Assembly: GCF_047948215.1 (NCBI RefSeq)
Contig: NC_134464.1
Location: 3,792,001-3,856,000 of the forward strand
Direction of reading: 5' to 3'
Origin: Lycorma delicatula
Lineage: Eukaryota > Arthropoda > Insecta > Hemiptera > Fulgoridae
Length of the DNA stretch: 64,000 nucleotides
Position 1 is the stretch's first letter. Each line of letters opens with the position of its first letter. A program made the position numbers and the translations under genes. A model generated the notes under the pieces. That model saw only the letters and a list, made by a program, of their open reading frames with translations, searched no databases and was not told the origin of the DNA. Positions 61,488 through 64,000 of the stretch are shown in pieces.

Positions 61488-61598
61488 GTAAACTAAGTGT
61501 GTCTTACCATGGTTGCATTATTTTTTTGTATTATAAACTAGTATTTAAGTTTTTCCATTTAAAATAAATGGAAAATAAATAAATAAATAAAATAAGTT

Positions 61599-61834
61599 GG
61601 AAATAAATTGGAAAACAAGTCTAAATACAAAAGCTGCTTACAAATATGTTACTTAAAATCTAAAATTAGATGACCATTTTGATTGTTAAACAATCATCAT
61701 CAGTAGATACAATTCTTTTGTCAGTGTCTTTTGATGATGGTTATTTAACAATAGAAATGGCCATCTAATTTTAGATTTTATATAACATTTTTGAGAACTG
61801 ATTGTAAATGTAACCTTGTTTTCCAATTTATTTC
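61599..61834. mobile_element. Foldback element with about 105-bp arms
   Basis: Arms at about 61599-61704 and 61732-61834 are imperfect complements. Shared blocks are GAAATAAATTGGAAAACAAG, AAATCTAAAATTAGATG and CCATTT, ending ATCATC/GATGAT. The spacer is about 27 bp. It is non-coding, lies 112 bp after exon 10, and is unrelated in sequence to the foldback at 18220-18486. Confidence 0.72.
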
Positions 61835-62208
61835 AATAACCATTTCATGTTGCTTGTAATTTATAATAAATGAGATAAATCTGTCCTCCAGTTGCTTCAG
61901 AAATAATGATTAAAAATTTAAAAAAAAAAATTTGAGGATAAAGAAATTTGTTATTAGAAATTCAAAGTTTTTTGAAATTGTTCTTCAGAGAGTTTTTGGA
62001 AGTCTTAATGGCTGAAGTATGAAATGTAATTTCATGTTTACTTACAATATAATTATTTTAAACATATTTTTAAAAGGAGTGAACTTTTATATTAATTCTT
62101 CTGGTTAAGTAAGAGAAAGTACCATTTACCATGTTACAGGTTGTCCAAACCATTTCAAAAATTTAGATGAGTAACTCCAGCAGTTTTCATCTAAAAAATT
62201 TGCATATA

Positions 62209-62250
62209 AATTTTTAAAGTCTCGACAGTGGTGTCGAGACTTTAAAAATT
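62209..62250. repeat. Perfect hairpin, 19-bp arms, 4-nt loop
   Basis: Arms 62209-62227 (AATTTTTAAAGTCTCGACA) and 62232-62250 are exact complements with loop GTGG. It sits at the upstream edge of a mariner relic, where N-terminal coding would be expected. Confidence 0.95.
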
Positions 62251-63105
62251 GCCACACAAATGTGCATAACAACAGCGGAGTGGCAGGCCCACTATTCAGT
62301 CGACGAAATTGTTGAACAGTGAACCAAAAACTGCGATTGACAATTAGTGCTCTGGCTGATGAATTTCTGCATGTTGGACACACCTCCATCTATATAATTG
62401 TCACAGAAAAGCTCAGATATCAAAAATTGTGTGCAAGGTGGATAGCAAAAATGCTCACCTACCAACACAAAGAACAAAGAATGTGCATTGGACAAGTGCT
62501 TTTGAACCGCTATCGACAGATGGAGATGATTTGTTTTCCCACATTTTTATGGGCAACAAAATATGGATATCCTACATTATTGCAGAATCGGATCAACAGT
62601 CAATGCACTGGCACCATTCAATTTCCCCAAAACTGAAAAAGTTTAAACAATCTCCTTACATGAGTCAAAAAATATTGGCTGCAGTTTTTTGGGACAAAAA
62701 GGGTGTCATTTTGGTTGATTTCAACAATTACAGCTGACGTGTACTGCAAAATGCTCACCAAACTGAGACGTGCGATCCAAAATCGACAACATGGGAAACT
62801 GTTGTCCGATGTAATCCTCCTTCACCACTCATGTCCTCATACCGCTGTCTTAACCAAGAAGAAGATTAAAAATTTTTGTTGGAAATTTTTAACCACCCTC
62901 CATATAGCCCCAACCTTATACCTAGCAACTACTTCCTCTTCTTGCATTTGAAAAAGTGGCTTGGTGGACAACGGCATGAAAACGACGAACTCAAGACTGG
63001 CGTCAAATGGTTCAATTCCTTGGTGATGAACTTCTGTGGGTTAAAGAAACTGGTGCAGTGTTATGAAAAGTGCTTAGAACTGAATGGTAATTATGTGGAA
63101 AAGTG
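62250..63105 (+). pseudogene. Mariner transposase relic, all catalytic aspartates lost
   Basis: Pieces in order: LRLTISALADEFLHVGHTSI (helix-turn-helix), YQKLCARWIAKMLTYQHKEQ, a first catalytic block reading MGNKIWISY instead of TGDExW, QKILAAVFWDKKGVILVDF, and ADVYCKMLTKLRRAIQNRQ. The second block reads LLHHSCPHTAV instead of HDNARPHTA, and the third YSPNLIPSNYFLF instead of SPDLAPSDY. The end is LKKWLGGQRHENDELKT to ELNGNYVEK (63105). Frames shift between blocks. Confidence 0.83.
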
Positions 63106-63109
63106 AAGT

Positions 63110-64000
63110 AGATATGTAGTAAACCAAAACTGTTGAGATTAGTTGAATAAGAGACTCCTTCGTTCAGTATTGATGTGTTGTTGATTGCGCCATGAATTTT
63201 GCTCTTTTGGTTGATTTTTTTTTGGTGTTTTAGTGATTTGGACGATTGGAGAGTGTTGGTGATTGTTTAGTGGATATGCCTTTAAATTTTTGATGATTTT
63301 GGATAGTGGACTTACATTTTATAAAGATTTTTAGAAAATTGACTTTATTGTCATTGGCACTAAAGTTCTTTTTTAGAGTTCTTGCTTTAGAAGTGTTCGG
63401 GTCATTTGAAGACATAAGCAATGATTAGAATATTTTTCAACAATTTTTCAGGTGAGAGGAAATCTTTTAAGTCCTCAGTATAGTTATAAGAGGAGGATTA
63501 CCTTTCATGCTGTATTTCCTTACCCTGTCACCCTATCACCAAACCCCCTCTGGATCTTCATTGATCTGGGCCTCTTGACCCCTGACCCCTCCAATTTTTT
63601 ATTCTTTTTTTTGGGGATACATTTCCTCGACCCTCCAAATGTTTTATTTCTTTTCTGAAGAGATACATTTTACCTCCCCCCAAAACCCCCTACACCCTAC
63701 CTGCCATCATAGTTGAGTGGGTCTCAAATTAAAGAATTTTTGGCGCTGATTCTGAATCTGAGTTTGCCGAGCTTTCATCTCTCTCCTGGAGCCGAGGAAG
63801 TCGAAGAATATGGATGGAAACCCATTTAAGCCGGGGAAGGTTCTGGATCGTTCTCTGGTGAGAGGAGATGCATTGACCAGCAAGGAGAGTGCAGAGGTTG
63901 CGTTGCAGCTGAAGTTACATTACCATTGGCTATGGTTGCTATGCCAGTATTGGAGACTGGTGATAATAGGGCTAGGGAAGACTGGAAGAGATGGCGTCCT
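63110..64000 (+). other. Downstream intron, GC-richer end segment unassigned
   Basis: 63450-63720 is pyrimidine-rich with C-runs and the repeated phrase TTTTTTATTCTTTT/GTTTTATTTCTTTT next to GATACATTT, suggesting a small duplication. From about 63710 to the end the base composition rises in G+C; this resembles a retroelement leader or first coding part, but I recognise no motif. No TTC27 exon was found here. Confidence 0.4.

Noticed and set aside
61488..64000. Next TTC27 exon (TPR region)
   Set aside because: No AG-bounded frame with TPR or TTC27 similarity was found before the window ends.

Overview
This window is AT-rich, repeat-dense eukaryotic DNA, almost certainly from an arthropod and most likely an insect with a large transposon-loaded genome. 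Hemiptera is a guess from the kinds of repeats present, not something the sequence proves. Only one host gene is visible: TTC27 (tetratricopeptide repeat protein 27), on the + strand. Ten consecutive coding exons lie between 2799 and 61487. All have GT-AG splice sites and compatible phases, and together they encode about 514 residues. They start near the N-terminus; at least one upstream coding exon, and the exons for the C-terminal TPR half, are not in view.

The rest of the window is the TTC27 introns (0.5 to 12.5 kb), which are filled with mobile elements, many nested in one another. 0-15 kb holds tRNA-type SINEs and several Tc1/mariner relics, one with good terminal inverted repeats (9056-10351). 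16.7-20.7 kb holds a Penelope-like element (PLE) whose inverted termini contain hammerhead-ribozyme-like cores; one terminus is split by a mariner (16793-18098). 21.5-25.3 kb holds a 63-bp coding tandem repeat and a decayed multicopy protein family of unknown class. 25.7-32 kb holds a Tc-type relic, a young SINE and a hAT relic. 32.2-34.1 kb holds two more PLE remnants with hammerhead-like termini. 34.8-37.6 kb holds an almost full-length RTE-type LINE with target-site duplications.

39.6-47.6 kb contains pieces of at least two other LINEs: an RNase H relic, a zinc-knuckle ORF1 relic, and a reverse transcriptase split by a Tc1/mariner element. A near-intact mariner (48490-49807) ends 73 bp before exon 8. 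51-53 kb is a second multicopy family of unknown class, interrupted by a LINE fragment with a 13-bp duplication. 54.3-61.2 kb holds PLE, deleted mariner, LINE and Helitron relics. 61.6-63.1 kb holds a foldback element and a dead mariner.

None of the transposon reading frames is intact, so the only functional protein-coding unit supported here is TTC27. The most interesting signals are (1) six hammerhead-like motifs at PLE termini, with pairing kept by sequence variation and with specific inactivating changes in some copies; (2) many short perfect hairpins (12-24 bp arms, 3-10 nt loops) that look like template-switch scars; (3) two decayed multicopy protein families that may be undescribed transposon classes; and (4) nested insertions that give relative dates. 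All family calls come from motif recognition by eye; no database search was run.
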